Shown here piece after piece: positions 1-12,147 of a DNA stretch of 64,000 bases; the stretch's first letter is position 1; every line of letters begins with the position of its first letter. Under the pieces are notes generated by a model. That model made no database searches. It had not been told where the DNA came from and worked only from the letters and a program-made list of their open reading frames with translations. This DNA comes from Tetrapyrgos nigripes (Eukaryota > Basidiomycota > Agaricomycetes > Agaricales > Campanellaceae). Position numbers and translations under genes: made by a program. The stretch covers positions 558,001 to 622,000 of the forward strand of contig JAACJM010000002.1 of assembly GCA_013368315.1 (NCBI GenBank), in the 5' to 3' direction.

Positions 1-1139
1 TCATAGGCACAGTGCAGTTACGCCTGAATAGGGGCCAGGTTTTTCACCCTGACATCATACACAAAGTTGGAGAAGGCGCTCTTGCATTGTCGCTTTGTAA
101 TTCATCTGATTTTACTTACAACAATTATAATTACTGCGTAGTACTTATTTACATACCAGCTGTACTCCTTAGCGTCCGTCGTCAAAAATTCCCACTCGGG
201 CCCCGTCATGTTTTTTGGCGGGGTCGCGTCTCGGCTAAACCTCTGCGTGAGCAAGTTTGAGTTGTTTGACCCATTCCGGATGGACGAGTGCATCAAACGA
301 TTAGAAAATTTTTCGACATAGTGTAATAAAATAAAATTTTTGGTCCCCCTTGCCTGTTCAGCAAAACATTCTAGTTACATGTACCGGTATATTTTGCCCT
401 TATGCGGCAGGTGGAATATCTTTTTGTCAGCGCTTAATGGGTGGTGATACCAAATAAGGGCAAAAAATACCGAAATATACCGGTACATGTAACTTGTAAT
501 CTTTTGCCGAACAGGCCCTAAGAGAAACGGACCAACAGTAGTACTTACCGTTAGACATGTATTCCAGCTAAAACCTTGGTGCAGAAGTGGCTGTGCGCTC
601 GTGGAATTGGACTTGACGCCTTATTGCGAGTTCTGCGTTGCGATTTTTGGTAGTCAGCCTAAGATACATTTAGGGATACCACTTGTCAAACAAAATCTAC
701 AGAGTGATAACGAGTAGTGACGAAAATACGGGGAAAATGTACGTGTGAATATTTTGTGATTATCTAATAATTTTCTATGGGCGGCTCCTTATAGATTACT
801 TCCAGACTACATACACATAGTGGGTATCGTCAGTCTGGTTTCATGAGACTATGATCGAGTATCACCCTACCGAAGGTATTTCAATTCACTGGAACTGTGC
901 TTAGAGTCGAAGGGAACAGAGCCTCAGCTTGATGCGAGGCGTAATCATACAGGAGACTTGGCAGTTAATACACTGCTCTGACAATACAAGTAAGGACTCT
1001 GACTGCATAGTCAGTATCAGATGGACGTGAAGCTTGAGCCTCCCCTACGCGATATCAAGCCAAAAAAAGTGGTAGGATATCCACACATACTACAATACAT
1101 ATTGATTCATCTTCACTGCACTACGTATGTAGCTTGATG
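1..1139. other. intergenic, no gene seen
   Basis: Nothing in this stretch reads as a gene on either strand; the few short open frames lack splice context or recognisable motifs. The only structured item is the inverted-repeat element at 352-516. The right edge is the 3' flank of the P450 gene. Confidence 0.5.
352..516. repeat. MITE-like inverted-repeat element
   Basis: A 165-bp unit has imperfect terminal inverted repeats of about 44 bp. Both arms begin GCCTGTTC, continue GCAAAA, and then share TTACATGTACCGGTATAT. The interior is short and non-coding. The TIR length and size fit a non-autonomous DNA transposon. No clear target duplication was found, so the superfamily is open. The TIR start resembles, but is not identical to, the GGGCCAGTTC end of the Harbinger element at 26655-30060. 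Confidence 0.6.
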
Positions 1140-4100
1140 TTATGAAGACTTCTCCTGATCAGCTTGACTTGAAGTCGTCTTCATACGGACCCAAAGCCCA
1201 TCCTAAATCATGGAAAAGGGTGAAAAGGAGTTAGAAGAAAGATTTGTAGATAGGCCAGTAGAAATAGGAACACAAGACACATAAGCATGGTTGCACTCAC
1301 CCTCACGCTCATAGTCAAATGAGACTTCAGCATAACCTTATCTCTCCCTTTCGTCGTTCCTGGTTGTGGAATCCATTCTTTGGGGGGTTGAGACGGTTGA
1401 ACGTCCAAGGCCAGGCTGAGATCGGTGAACTTTTGGATGAGTTTGATCATGAAGTAGGAGGCTTCGTTGTATGCAAACTGCGGAGGGAACGGACAAAGGG
1501 AGGGGCAGGGAAAAAGGTATAGAAGGGGAAGGGAAGGGACGCGTGAGGTGATTGGAAGGGGGAAGAGGGGGACATGCATGGACGCGTGAGAGGACGGAGA
1601 GTCGACAAATGATCAGTAGTTGTACAAGGACTGAAAAAATGCATATACGCACCTGTTGACCCAAGCAAATCCTTGGTCCAGCATTGAATGGAAGAAAAAT
1701 GAAAGGATTGGGTGTGAGATACTTGTGTAACCTTTCATCGAGGAATCGGTCGGGGTCGAATTCGAGGGCTATAGTTCAGGAAAATCAGACACGGTGCTTT
1801 AGTTTATGAGACTGAGAAGGAAGAAGTGCTACAGTAGGCGTACCATCAGGACCCCAAAGATCTTCACGACGATGCATAAGGAAGACGCTGTATACACACC
1901 TGCATAGGTGTATAACCACCGAGAAGGTAGAGATGTAGAGGTAGATTGGTTGATGATTAGTACCCATACCCTAATAAACGAGAGTACGCACTGAGTATCC
2001 TTCGGAACACACCACGGACGACCACCTTTGTTCGGAAGAGTAGTGGACACTTTAGATGTTCTGTGAGAGGAGATGGTTAGGACTCTGGTACGAGAAGAGC
2101 AGTAAGGAATAGTTCAATTACCTTCCATTGAAAGGCCTAGTGTTGTGTGCATCAGCAGACAAATTATCAGTATTCTCCGGTATTCTTCAGAGGGAGACGC
2201 CTACACAGAAGGATACAGCCTTAACACCTCTTTACAAATCAATCATTCGGTCAACTCATTGTTCGCCCAAATGCAGTGAGAGTATTACCATTCAAAAACG
2301 CTCTCAAATACTTCATATCTCTTGTATCTTCATAAGTCGGTCGGGAGTTCCCCACTCTCTCGGTGATCTCTTCTTTAAGACGTGCGTATATGTCAGGGCG
2401 TTGGGTTAGGACATATACGGAAAAGGTCAGGAGGGAGGCGGTCTGAACGGTTGAAATTAGTGAGTGAGTACGGGGAGTAAGCAGGAGTGTATGTATGAAG
2501 TCTCACTGTATCCCTCGCAGCCAAAAGAATATTCAGCAGCTCATCCATGACGACTTTCTTATCTGCAGTACGAGACCATGCACATCAGCATCTTCAATCC
2601 TCGAGAAAACACTGTAGCAACGAACTCACCTTCCGTAAACTTCACCAAATGCTCCAAAAACGTCTCATCCCCAATCTCCTTAACCTCCCCGCTAACCACT
2701 TCTTCCTTCCTCTTCTCCAACGCATCCTCCAAAATAGGTAAAACGAACTCCTCCACACTCTGCCTGTGCTCTGCCGCCTTATCTTGCCAAAATTCTTTAA
2801 ATCTCCAATATCGTCCTAATACACCTCTCTGGGAGATGACTTCTTGGCCTTCGGAGAAGGCAGTGACGAATTTGGTGGAGGGATGGTTGAAGAAGTCGTT
2901 GGTAGTATTAGTAGAGGTGGAAGTAGTACTAGAGGAAAGAGGGCGTGAAGCAGGATAAGGAAGACCAGCGTCAAGGGATTTGACGGCTTTGCCAAAGAGG
3001 AATTCGGTGGCGGAGTCGAGAGTGAAACGGGCTACGGCGTCCTGCGAAAGGAATATTCAGACAATATGCGTGGCTGTAAGACTATCGTCAATCGGTTACT
3101 CACCTGAAAATCAACAGGAACACTGGACGCTAAACGTTCAGCAAGAAGAGAAAGTGTATCCTCGGCATGACGTTCAAAAACGTCAAAGTCGCTAATACGG
3201 ACTTTGCTGAAGAAAGGACGTGTCATGTTGCGATGGAATCTAGATGGAGAATGAAATAATCATGATCAGCGATGAGCATACTCTGAAAGTCAGACGCATA
3301 AACACGTACTTCCACATATCGCCTAGAGTTTTGACGAAGAAAATTCAGTCAGGAACGTCATCACAAGGCCAGACCGATCAATGATACCTACCGTCTGAAC
3401 TAAATACGCCAGATCCGAGCAGTGACATGAAATTTTTCTTCACCCGTGGTCCTGGAATAAGGAGAGGTTAGTATGCAGTGATATCCATCGTTCAGCCTCG
3501 CTTCCTAGTACCTACTGGCATATGTACTTACCTTTCCAAAAGTCATCGAACTGCGTAGCTAATATTGCCTAAAATGAACAAGAGATACTCAGGCCCAGTC
3601 AGCTATAAAAGTCCAGTGTACTGATCCATCATTATTGCACCTTGATGTGTTCGGGTTCTGTGGTCGTCACCTGGATGATATACATCAATGAGGCTAGGCC
3701 TAAAGAATAGATAGAAACGACGATTCACTCGATATACCCCAAAAATCCGAAGAAGAAACGTGTTTCCGTACTGCGTAGACCAGTTGTGAACAGCGTCACC
3801 TAGTGGGGTTGAGATACTGGGTAAGTATCCATTGTATACCAGGGAGAAAACAAGAACGCACCAATATACCCTTCCAGCGCACTATTACTAAACGCCTTGA
3901 CAATCTTAAAACTAGATTCTTGAACCCTAGGTGGAAAGACTGCGCCTCGAGCTGCTGCTTCTCTCCTCCTGTGAATCTGATTGTACACCCCAAAGATGAT
4001 CCAGTACGCAGGATGGGTGGCTGCTACAGCAGCAACCCAGACCCAGCTTGGCCAATCATGAGCTGCTAGTAGATACTGCGCGAGTTTGAGGATCCCATAA

Positions 4101-4237
4101 ACGAGCAAAGGCGGCCCTAATGCTCGTGGTATGACATCCTCGATGAGTAGCTCGAGTCCAGGTGGCAAAGGCATTCGAAAGAGGTTCCAAATTTCAAAAG
4201 TTTGAGGAGCAGACGAACGATGATGTTGGTGAGACAT
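1140..4237 (-). CDS. cytochrome P450 monooxygenase, CYP63-like
   Basis: Seventeen exons joined by GT-AG introns give an open frame of 621 codons plus TAA. Exons on the minus strand: 4237-3862, 3799-3729, 3670-3641, 3568-3532, 3451-3392, 3322-3310, 3239-3104, 3041-2630, 2562-2507, 2442-2289, 2229-2205, 2136-2122, 2060-1992, 1899-1844, 1768-1653, 1477-1301, 1202-1140. The product starts with hydrophobic stretches typical of an ER anchor. It then shows the I-helix segment [11 protein letters not shown], the K-helix E-x-x-R (EVLRLYP), a [12 protein letters not shown] perf-type region and the haem loop [10 protein letters not shown] with the Cys thiolate ligand. All key residues are present. Length and motif order resemble the basidiomycete CYP63 (alkane/fatty-acid type) group. 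That subfamily is inferred; the P450 call itself is firm. Two exons are only 13 and 15 nt long. Confidence 0.95.
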
Positions 4238-4618
4238 AGAGACACAGGCGTCCCTTATAGAGGCGTTCGCTGAATTGACCTACGCGGCATCTATGGTCAC
4301 TTGAGCTTGTGCTATAATGGGATCCGTCGGCTCATGCGCAGAAAGGGAAGTGAAAAGCGGTGCTTGGGAAGGGCAGAACCCGATTTGGTTCTGGCCAGAA
4401 CCTAATGGGGCAATCAGACAAATGATTACACTAGCTCCAAAAAAGGTTCTGCGACAAATAGTGATTATGCTCAGCCCCAAAAGAGGATAATAAGTAAATA
4501 CTCGCAAATACTGCTGATTAATAATCTTTTTTGCCGGCGGAGGCACTTGATCACTTGATCAGTAAGTCATTTAGCATAGCGCGGCGCTTGAGGGCCGCCA
4601 AACCCGATACTTCTGGTT
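4238..4618. other. P450 5' flank, no gene seen
   Basis: This is the promoter side of the P450 gene up to the truncated copia LTR. No convincing ORF or conserved element was seen. The junction near 4618 is abrupt: the LTR homology simply starts. Confidence 0.4.
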
Positions 4619-4791
4619 TGGAGGCTATGAGAAGGAGTAGATTGGATGGAGATAAGGACTCGGACTAGAATAGAGGTAAATAAGCTTAGTGATGATGGAA
4701 AGCACTGAGGTGTGAGGCTGCTTGTCGAAAATGACTACAGTATGTCACATGACTACTTCTACATACTGGTACGAGTTCATTATGTACAACA
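4619..4791 (-). repeat. 3' LTR of copia3, truncated
   Basis: It matches 23703-23913 on the same strand, starting TGTTGTACATAA just after the purine tract GAGGGGGAG (minus strand). It lacks about 50 internal bases relative to the 5' LTR and breaks off near 4619. Confidence 0.75.
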
Positions 4792-7700
4792 CTCCCCCTC
4801 AAATGAGAAGCCATAGAAGTTAATCAGAAAGTCTGAGCATAGTATAGAATTGAACAAATTTAACATGAGAAAGGGATTTTGTGAAAGTATCAGCAATCAT
4901 AAGAGAAGTAGGAACATAAGAAAGGGAAATATGACCTTGAAAAACGTCTGGCAAATCCAATGAAAATGAACATCTATATGTTTTGTATGTGCATGGAAAG
5001 TAGAATCTTTAGATAAACAAATCATGCCCTGGTTATCACAATACAATTCCAAAGGTCCAGCATCTGCATTTGGTAGGATAGATCCAAGTTCGAAAAGTAA
5101 CTTGTGTCAGAAACCTTTGTCTCATTCAGACCATGCTGTACCCATATATTCCTTTATATTTCCATATCTGTCACTCTTACATCATTCACTACCTAAGCCC
5201 AGAAACCCTTGGAGGGTTTTTCGATTATACCTATGTGCACCCCCACCCTATTCTATTTCCATTTCATTTATTATGTCAATTATCTATTCTGTTCATCACT
5301 CCACATTTATATTCATTGTTTAACATTTGATTTATTCATTCTATTCGCTGTTTGGGACTTGTGATCATTTAGTATATTTAGTTACAGGAGCACTAGAGTT
5401 AGTTGCAGAGTCTTGATACAGGAGGTGGTCTCACTACTCGTATATAGGTAGTGTTCTTCTGTACTCAAGTCTCAGAATTGATCTTGTTGTTTTTTCCTCT
5501 CATTCTTCTTTGCTTGTTCTGCATTGCGAATCGAGGAGAGGTGCATTATACTTGTGCATGGCAAATCCAGTTGGACAACTCTCTCAGGAGTCACAGTTGT
5601 CTTGTATCCTTTATAAGGATTCTTGTTCTACATTCACCATCCATTGTCATTCTCCTTGGTCTAGGTCTTTGCTGTCATCTCAGTTGCCATACAGGCATGT
5701 AGATTGATCTGCCAGCAGCTCAGGTCTTTGGTCTCATAGGCTTAGGGTCAGTGGGTGAGTAGTGTCACTCCCTCTCACTGAAGCCACCCCTAGGTTCCAG
5801 ACTCCTCCTGGGGCATTCTCCCCTCATTGATGAGCCCATTCAGCATTGAAAGGTTTAGCCTGGCTTGAGGGTTCATGACAACTTGTTGATCCAAATGGCT
5901 TCCTTTCCTGCATGAGTTAATGCAACATACTCTGATTCCATACTTGATAAGATGATGATAGGTTGCTTCTTCAAACTCCAAGTAATAGCACCACATCCCA
6001 AGAAGTAGGCGAAGCCAGAAATAGAGTGTCAATGGGTTTGAGATGTCCAGTCAGCATCGGAGTAACTGCCTGTATAGAGTCAATCTCCTCCTCACTCAAG
6101 TTTGAGATCTCTAATATCTTTGAGATATTGAAATACTTGTTTAGCAGCAATGAGGTGAGTGGTACATGGATCCTCAAGATGTTGGGATAAGGTGTTGACA
6201 GTAAAAGTGATGTCAGACAAGTCATGATACTAGTGTACATTAGAGAGCCAACAGTGTCAAGGACACTACTACTCTTAGACTGGATCACCCAAGTCACTCA
6301 AAGACAAGACTAGAGAAAAGAGATATAGATTTGTAGAGAGGAAGAAATGAGCTGGCTGACTAGGCTCGATACTGTGTAAGTAGTAGTACAGAGTGGAGAT
6401 GAAGTGAACGAACTAAAGAACCAGTTACATGAGGTTCAGGTATATATGAAATATTCAAAGTGAACGAAGATAGAACTAATGAGTAGATGAGAGAGTCTAG
6501 GGAGATAAGACAATGATTAAAGAAATACAGGTCCAAGGGTACAAACTATAATCGGCATACAGGTACAAGAAGTGAAAATAGAGAGCTAAACTTGGTTTCA
6601 AAGCAGAGAATAAAGTTAAATGTCAGCAGAACAAAGTTACTGGGAAAAAGCGATGGTAGAATGATCAAGGAACTCTGGGTTTAATGACAAAGTAAAGGAG
6701 GAAGACATATGAGGAGGACAAAGAACTGTAGCAGTTTGTGACGAACAACTTCTCTGTAGAGCGACTTTTTGGATGGAGTGAGACATTTGGAGGATATGAA
6801 AGGTGAGCTAATGCTGAGGTCAATGCTGGGTTCCATAGGTGTATCAACAGGATGTGCATCTTGCAAACCCATGTGTTTGATGATCTGGTCAATATACACA
6901 TGCTGGCTCAGGTAGACTTTATGCAATTTCACAGTTACAAGTAGCACTCATACTGAGATACCAGCTGAATTGACCTAAGTCAATGAGTTTGAAATCCTTG
7001 TTCAGCTGTTGCTTCACACAAGTGTTAGTCTCCTTGGAGTTGTCAGTAGCGCTGGCAATGATGCTCCAAGTCATACCATCAAACTTGTAATATACTGCCT
7101 CATCAGCCTGGCTCTTACTATAGCCCATCCCCACAAATCTTCCTCTCTTTTGCAGCACCCTGCTTGGTCCCTTACAATGACTACTTGAGTTTGGCAACAA
7201 CTTGCTTTCCCTGAAGGTGGTTTGGGATCAGCTTGAACTGTTTGTAGAATGGTGGAAGCTCCATATAGATCTCAACATTGGATGGTAATATTCCATATAG
7301 ATACATGTTCTTGACATCTTCATGATCAATTTGGCACCTAGGCTAGCACCAATAGTGAGGAATGCTTGAAGAGTCAAAGGTCATACTGTTGGGGCAAACA
7401 TATCCATATAATCCATGCTGAATCATTGAGTGATCCATTTGCAACCACAAGAACCTTGTATTTGGTGATATTCCCATTGGCATTGCAACGTGATTTGACT
7501 AGGTTGATGCCAGGAGGTAACTCCACAAGATCCCATGTGTTGAGTTTTTCAATTTGGTTAATTTCACTTTGAAAAACAGGTTGCCAAAGTTGTGCATCAG
7601 GTCCCTTGAGAGCTTCTTCCACATTTGGTTCATCCTCTACTGCAGCCATAGCTTCCCTTCCAAACCCATTCAAACAACTATCCTCGAACTCCACTTCCCC

Positions 7701-9591
7701 TAGTTCCAACAACTCTTCCTTGTCTGCATCCTGGTTACAGGGTTGGACATGATAAGGTCTAATGTTCATGTTATTCATCATCCTCCAGCTGCCAGGGGGT
7801 AGGTTTGGTGCTGCAGCTCATCTTGGATGTCTTTCCTCTTGCACTGGTTCTGGTTCTAGTTCTGGCTGAGGAGTTGGTCATGGTGTTTGTGGTGGAGTTG
7901 TAAGTGGTGACATAGATAGGGTACAAGCAGTAGGTGTCTTTGGTGGTTCTGGAGATGGGGATTTCAGAGGTGGTGTCAATTCAGGTGGTGGTGTCGTCAG
8001 AACAGTTGGATTGTAGTCTGGAAAACCAGGTAAGTCCATCTCCCCCTCAATCTGAACTGTTCCTGGCTCAAAATCCTTGCTCCAATCAAAGACGACATCC
8101 CCTTCAACTGAAACACTCCTCTTATCCTCCCAATAGATCCTATATCCCCTTAGACTCTCTGTCAAATCCCACAAATCATCCCTGCTTCACTCTAGCATCC
8201 AACTTTCCTGCCTCTAGATCCTTCACCCATGCCTTAGCTCCCCACTCTGTTACCTTTGAGAAGTCAGGCTTCAAACCAGTCCCAGCTTCAAATAGTGTCT
8301 TGTTATCCTTCAACCCTTGATGACGAAGTTGATCCTTGAGCCAGAATGCATGGCTAGTAGCTTCAGCCCACAGGTTATGAGAAATTTTCACTGGACATAA
8401 CATTGCCTGAGTCATACCCAAGGTGGTGCAGTTAATACATTCTGAATTGCCATTAGACTGTGGCAAGTTGTGGTACCTTGACATGCCAGATGGTCACTAA
8501 ATTCCTTCAACATAAACTCCCCTCCACGATCAGCACCAAAGATTTGGATTTTTGCACCATGCTGGGTGAGCATCCATTGCTCATACTCCTATGACTTTTT
8601 CAACATAAAGTATATGCAAGATTGGCAAGTATGTTTGTCATGGAATAGAATGAAGTAGAAGTGACTGCCAAGTGATTTGACTGGTGTGGGACCCCAGACA
8701 TCTGCTGTGACCTTCCTTCCAATGACCAGTTGATATGATTCCTCTGTGCTCTCCTTCAAGAAAGGGTTACATGGAATCCTCCCCTTTACACAATCCTCAC
8801 AGAATTCTCACTTTGAGTTCTGATCGATTTGAATACCAGTGAGAAGACCATGCTTGATCATGTACTCGAGGTTGTCAAAGTTGATATGACTGATGGTACA
8901 GTGAGCTTTGATCCAGCTGAGAACAACATCAGAAGCAGAATGAGCATGATGTGAAGAATAATGAGAGATGTGATAGAGATTTCAGATACAAGGGATATGG
9001 CCAATGACTCCACTGTTGGATAAATGAATGACGCAAGTGCCATTATGGATAACAAGTTGACAGCCAAGTTTATCAAGACTGCTGACAGAGATAAGAGTGT
9101 AGACCATTTGCAGACAATAGTAGACATTTTTGAGTGACCTTGGTCAGTTCCTGACCTGGTCCCATAGGGAAAACTGTCTTCATATCTCCCTTACCAATAG
9201 CACTGAATGATCAACCATCTGCTGCTGTAATCAGTTCTGGTGAGATTTCAATGTAGTTAATGAGAGAGTTGTGATCAGGAGTGAAGTGGCTGCTAGCACC
9301 ACAGTCAATGATTTTGTCATGCTCAATATGAACAGTCACATTTGCCTCATGTTTGTCTCAGAAATCAGAAGTGATATGGTGTCCCAGTTGGTCTTCGGTG
9401 TTGGCAAACAGTAGAGCGATGCCTGGATTGGGGTTTTCCTCCTGTGATGCTACATTCACACCCTTGATCACCTTCTGCTTCTCCTTAGGCAAAGCCTTAA
9501 ACCACTCTGGTGCTTGACTCACAGCTCCCCCTTCAGCATAACATTCCCTTTCAACATGGTTCTTCTTTCCACAGTTCCAGCAGGTTTTCCC
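4792..9591 (-). pseudogene. copia3 pol remnant (zinc knuckle to RNase H)
   Basis: Fragments on the minus strand are clearly Ty1/copia. There is a zinc knuckle C-W-N-C-G-x3-H-x4-C near 9580-9550. An integrase C-terminal part lies at 8484-8176 (NGNSECIN and LWAEATSHAFWLKDQL). The RT start is at about 7600-7440 (EKLNTWDLVELPPG). RNase H pieces include SSMESEYVALTHAGKEAIW near 5910, CDNQGMICLSKDS near 5020 and HTKHIDVHFHW near 4960. Stops and frameshifts occur throughout, so no functional polyprotein is possible. The RNase H part is cut by a solo LTR at 5105-5880. Confidence 0.8.
5105..5880. repeat. solo LTR inserted in copia3 RNase H
   Basis: This 776-bp AT-rich, pyrimidine-strand-biased segment interrupts the RNase H frame between the codons for WINK and LLFELG. 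It has TG...CA ends (TGTCAGAAACC / GGTTCATGACA) and a 5-bp target duplication ACTTG at 5100-5104 and 5881-5885. Removing it restores the copia frame. The ends resemble those of the gypsy1/gypsy2 LTRs (TGTCATGAATC...TTGACA), so it is probably a relative of that family reduced by LTR-LTR recombination. Orientation is uncertain because both ends are TGTCA-like. Confidence 0.8.
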
Positions 9592-9595
9592 ATGA

Positions 9596-9743
9596 TGTAG
9601 TAGGGACATCTGTGAGATTTCTGCTGGTTTTGCTAGTGTTTGTCCATGTTTGTTGGCAGCTTTAGCCTAGTTTCCTGTTGCAGTGGTAGACAATCTAGCA
9701 TGTCTCACAAGGCTTTCTCCAGCAGCAGGCTATGCCTGCTCCA
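9596..9743 (+). repeat. 5' LTR of gag-only element
   Basis: Its match to 22257-22386 has roughly eight substitutions and one 18-bp length difference near the 5' end, so this element is older than the gypsy copy nested inside it. Confidence 0.75.
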
Positions 9744-9746
9744 TAG

Positions 9747-9772
9747 TGGTGAAAAGAGCACGATTCGACCCA
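9747..9772 (+). other. candidate tRNA primer-binding site
   Basis: The string begins TGGTGAAAAGAGCACG three bases after the LTR end and runs on into GATTCGACC, which looks like the complement of a tRNA T-arm. TGG is the complement of the universal CCA tail. The tRNA identity was not assigned. Confidence 0.6.
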
Positions 9773-9860
9773 CTGCACCTTTCAGCTTCAGCATCTTTGG
9801 CTTCTGTGTTGCAAACAGCTTTTTTTGTGGTCCACTGCTATTTTTTCTTCTCTGACGCAC

Positions 9861-10737
9861 ATATGGACCCACCACCTTTTGACAGCACAGGCAACATGTC
9901 TGCATGGCTCAAGGCTTGAAGAATGCACTAAGAAGAAGTCTCCATTGTGGAAGATGAAAAGGATCACTAAACTGGTCATAGGGGATGCTAGCAGCTGGCA
10001 CTATGGTGTTTGCACAGACCACTGGGACACATTCCAGGAGAAGTTTGTGGCTTATTGGAAGCATACAAGACAAGATCCAAGGCAATTGATTTGAAGCCAC
10101 CAGTTCAAGTCAACTCAGTTACCATGGAACCACCCACCTCCCCCACCAAAACCAGAACCATCATCTTCTCATCCTATCTTTTCTGTCCTTGTTAACACTG
10201 GCATTCTTGACCCACATGGCATTTACAACAAGGCATATGCACAATTCACACATGCAGTTGACAAGGAGAAGATGTTCCAAGTGATCTGGGATGCTGCATT
10301 TGAAACAGGCAACGGGTTGGAGTATCAGCAGGTCAAGGCCAGGTTAGGTCAGAGGCTATTGAGAAAGGAAGGCAACTGGGCATGGCAATAGCGAGACAAG
10401 ATGCGGAAAAGGAAAAGAAGCAGAAGGAAACGAATTACCATTCCATTTCAGTGGACACTTCTGACCTTACTCCTTCCCATACACCATCCTATATTTCTCT
10501 ATCAACCCAGACTGATGCTGAGACCTCTCCACCACCAAGAGTCACCAAAGACAAACTGAATTGGGCAGAGGAGTCAGATGCCATTCCACCAGCAGTCCAC
10601 CATGTGACTTTTCAGCTTTATGCACATCTATGGGTACTTCACGTCCATTTGGTTCACTTCAGCAGCGCATTTATCCACCTCGTAAAAAATACAAAAATTT
10701 ATTTGCTTCATCTACACCACCAACCGAAGCGAAGATC
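9861..10737 (+). pseudogene. gag-like ORF of the short LTR element, 5' part
   Basis: Frames starting MDPPPFDSTGNMSAWLKA and continuing WHYGVCTDHWDTFQEKFVAYW look like a retrotransposon capsid domain (W-x-x-F-x-x-x-F-x-x-YW). They run through KARLGQRLLRKEGNWAW and PPRKKYKNLFASSTPP. In-frame stops and at least two frameshifts break it. No homologue is named with certainty. The C-terminal half continues after the 10750-13895 insert. Confidence 0.5.
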
Positions 10738-10749
10738 AGATTGACGTAG
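10738..10749 (+). repeat. 12-bp direct repeat, left copy
   Basis: AGATTGACGTAG occurs here and again at 13896-13907, bracketing the 3.1-kb insert. It is either a target-site duplication or the product of a short-homology event. Confidence 0.55.
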
Positions 10750-11052
10750 TCTGGGATTGTAGCGTAGACACCAATGAAGATTCTCAGTGAGATGTCCACA
10801 AGAAGCTTGTGAAGAGATTTCAGAGCGAGAAAGCCAATATAATGATGGCGTGACACTGTCTAAACGATGCCCGAGCGCGATGCCTTGTTGACACTTCCCA
10901 CATCTCTCCTCGAGCTCGCTCAGACAGTTCCTCGAGACACTAGCTTTCCCTCAACCCACCATTTTCATCTAGTCTCCAGACGATGACCTTGCGATCTTTG
11001 CCAGTAATTTAGCCTTCAAGTCTCCAACAGAGCTGGCAATCTGTCCAACCTC

Positions 11053-11370
11053 ATGTCTTCAAAAGCTCCCAAGCAAATGCTTGCCTCTCTCTTGAAGCAG
11101 AATAACAATCTTTCACATCTCATACAACAACCCCTTGATATGCGCGCTGCTGTAAAGGAAGAAGTAAAGGAAGAAGAGTCTGGCATGGCAGCCGTGTTCT
11201 CAGCTGTTGTGAAAAGGGAAGACCTGGAAGCTGTCGTAAAAAGGGAAGACCCAGAGTTCGAGAGATGTGATTCTTGGGCCTTGCAGAAGGATGGGCTATT
11301 GCGCCTGTGTCAAGAGACAAGCTATAGGCCTATCTGCCGGATGGTTGAGGTGTGTGATAAATCTGTGTGA
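11053..11370 (+). CDS. small charged ORF, unrecognised
   Basis: An ATG-started frame of 105 codons is rich in Lys and Glu, with internal repetition (VKEE twice, VKREDLE and VKREDPE). These last resemble SUMO-acceptor psi-K-x-E motifs, but that is only a pattern. It may be a separate gene or an upstream exon of the gene at 12148. No family is recognised. Confidence 0.3.
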   Translation: MSSKAPKQMLASLLKQNNNLSHLIQQPLDMRAAVKEEVKEEESGMAAVFSAVVKREDLEAVVKREDPEFERCDSWALQKDGLLRLCQETSYRPICRMVEVCDKSV

Positions 11371-12147
11371 TTGTCTACACACACTCAAGATGTTTTCCAG
11401 CACACTTGGCCCGGTCAGAGTCACAGTGAAGAGCAACAGGTGAGTTTCAGTCCCACCATCAGATTACTTGCTCAAGTTGTAATACATCCACAGGACATGG
11501 TAACTCGAATCTGTACAATCAACTGGATGTTGAAGTTATGGTCCCAACACACCATCTCTCACCCCCGCGAGCATGTTTGTTGTGTTTCTCAGTGTGCCAT
11601 TCTGGAGTTGGAACGTACTGCTTTACTGTCTCGTTTGGACGAGCGTTTTAGACATGAGCTGTAGTGAGGCGAAGGACGATATATTACAATTCATACTGTT
11701 GTATCACTCTGGGCTGATTCAATGTGACGCTTCTTCCCATGAGAAGTAAACTCTCGATAGACCAACATACAGCTATACCTTCACCAAGATCTTGAGGTTT
11801 AGGTCCCATTTGACTTGAAGGAGCAGACTTTGCAGTAATAAGAACTTGCAGCGGAGTGTGGCTCGAAGCCTCGGGGATTTGCAAGGAACCATTATATTGG
11901 CATTTGGAGAAGGTTTCTTCAACATCCAAAGAAGATCGCAACAAGGTCGCATCGACAGCGTTGTCAAGCTTCGGTCAATTCAACCAGCAATTGAAACTCC
12001 AATTGTAAATTCTTCATTAATTTCTTTCATGTTCACCGTTGCAGCAAGAGCTGAGGATCCTGAATCTTATGCTTCTCCCGACAAGCTTGAGCTCTACAGT
12101 CTCCAGTATAAGTAGAGGTGGGTCTGCTGTGCAGTTCTCTACCAAAA

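Noticed and set aside
4280..4546. 88-codon minus-strand frame upstream of the P450 gene
   Set aside because: No motif, no connection to the P450 start, composition of ordinary intergenic DNA.
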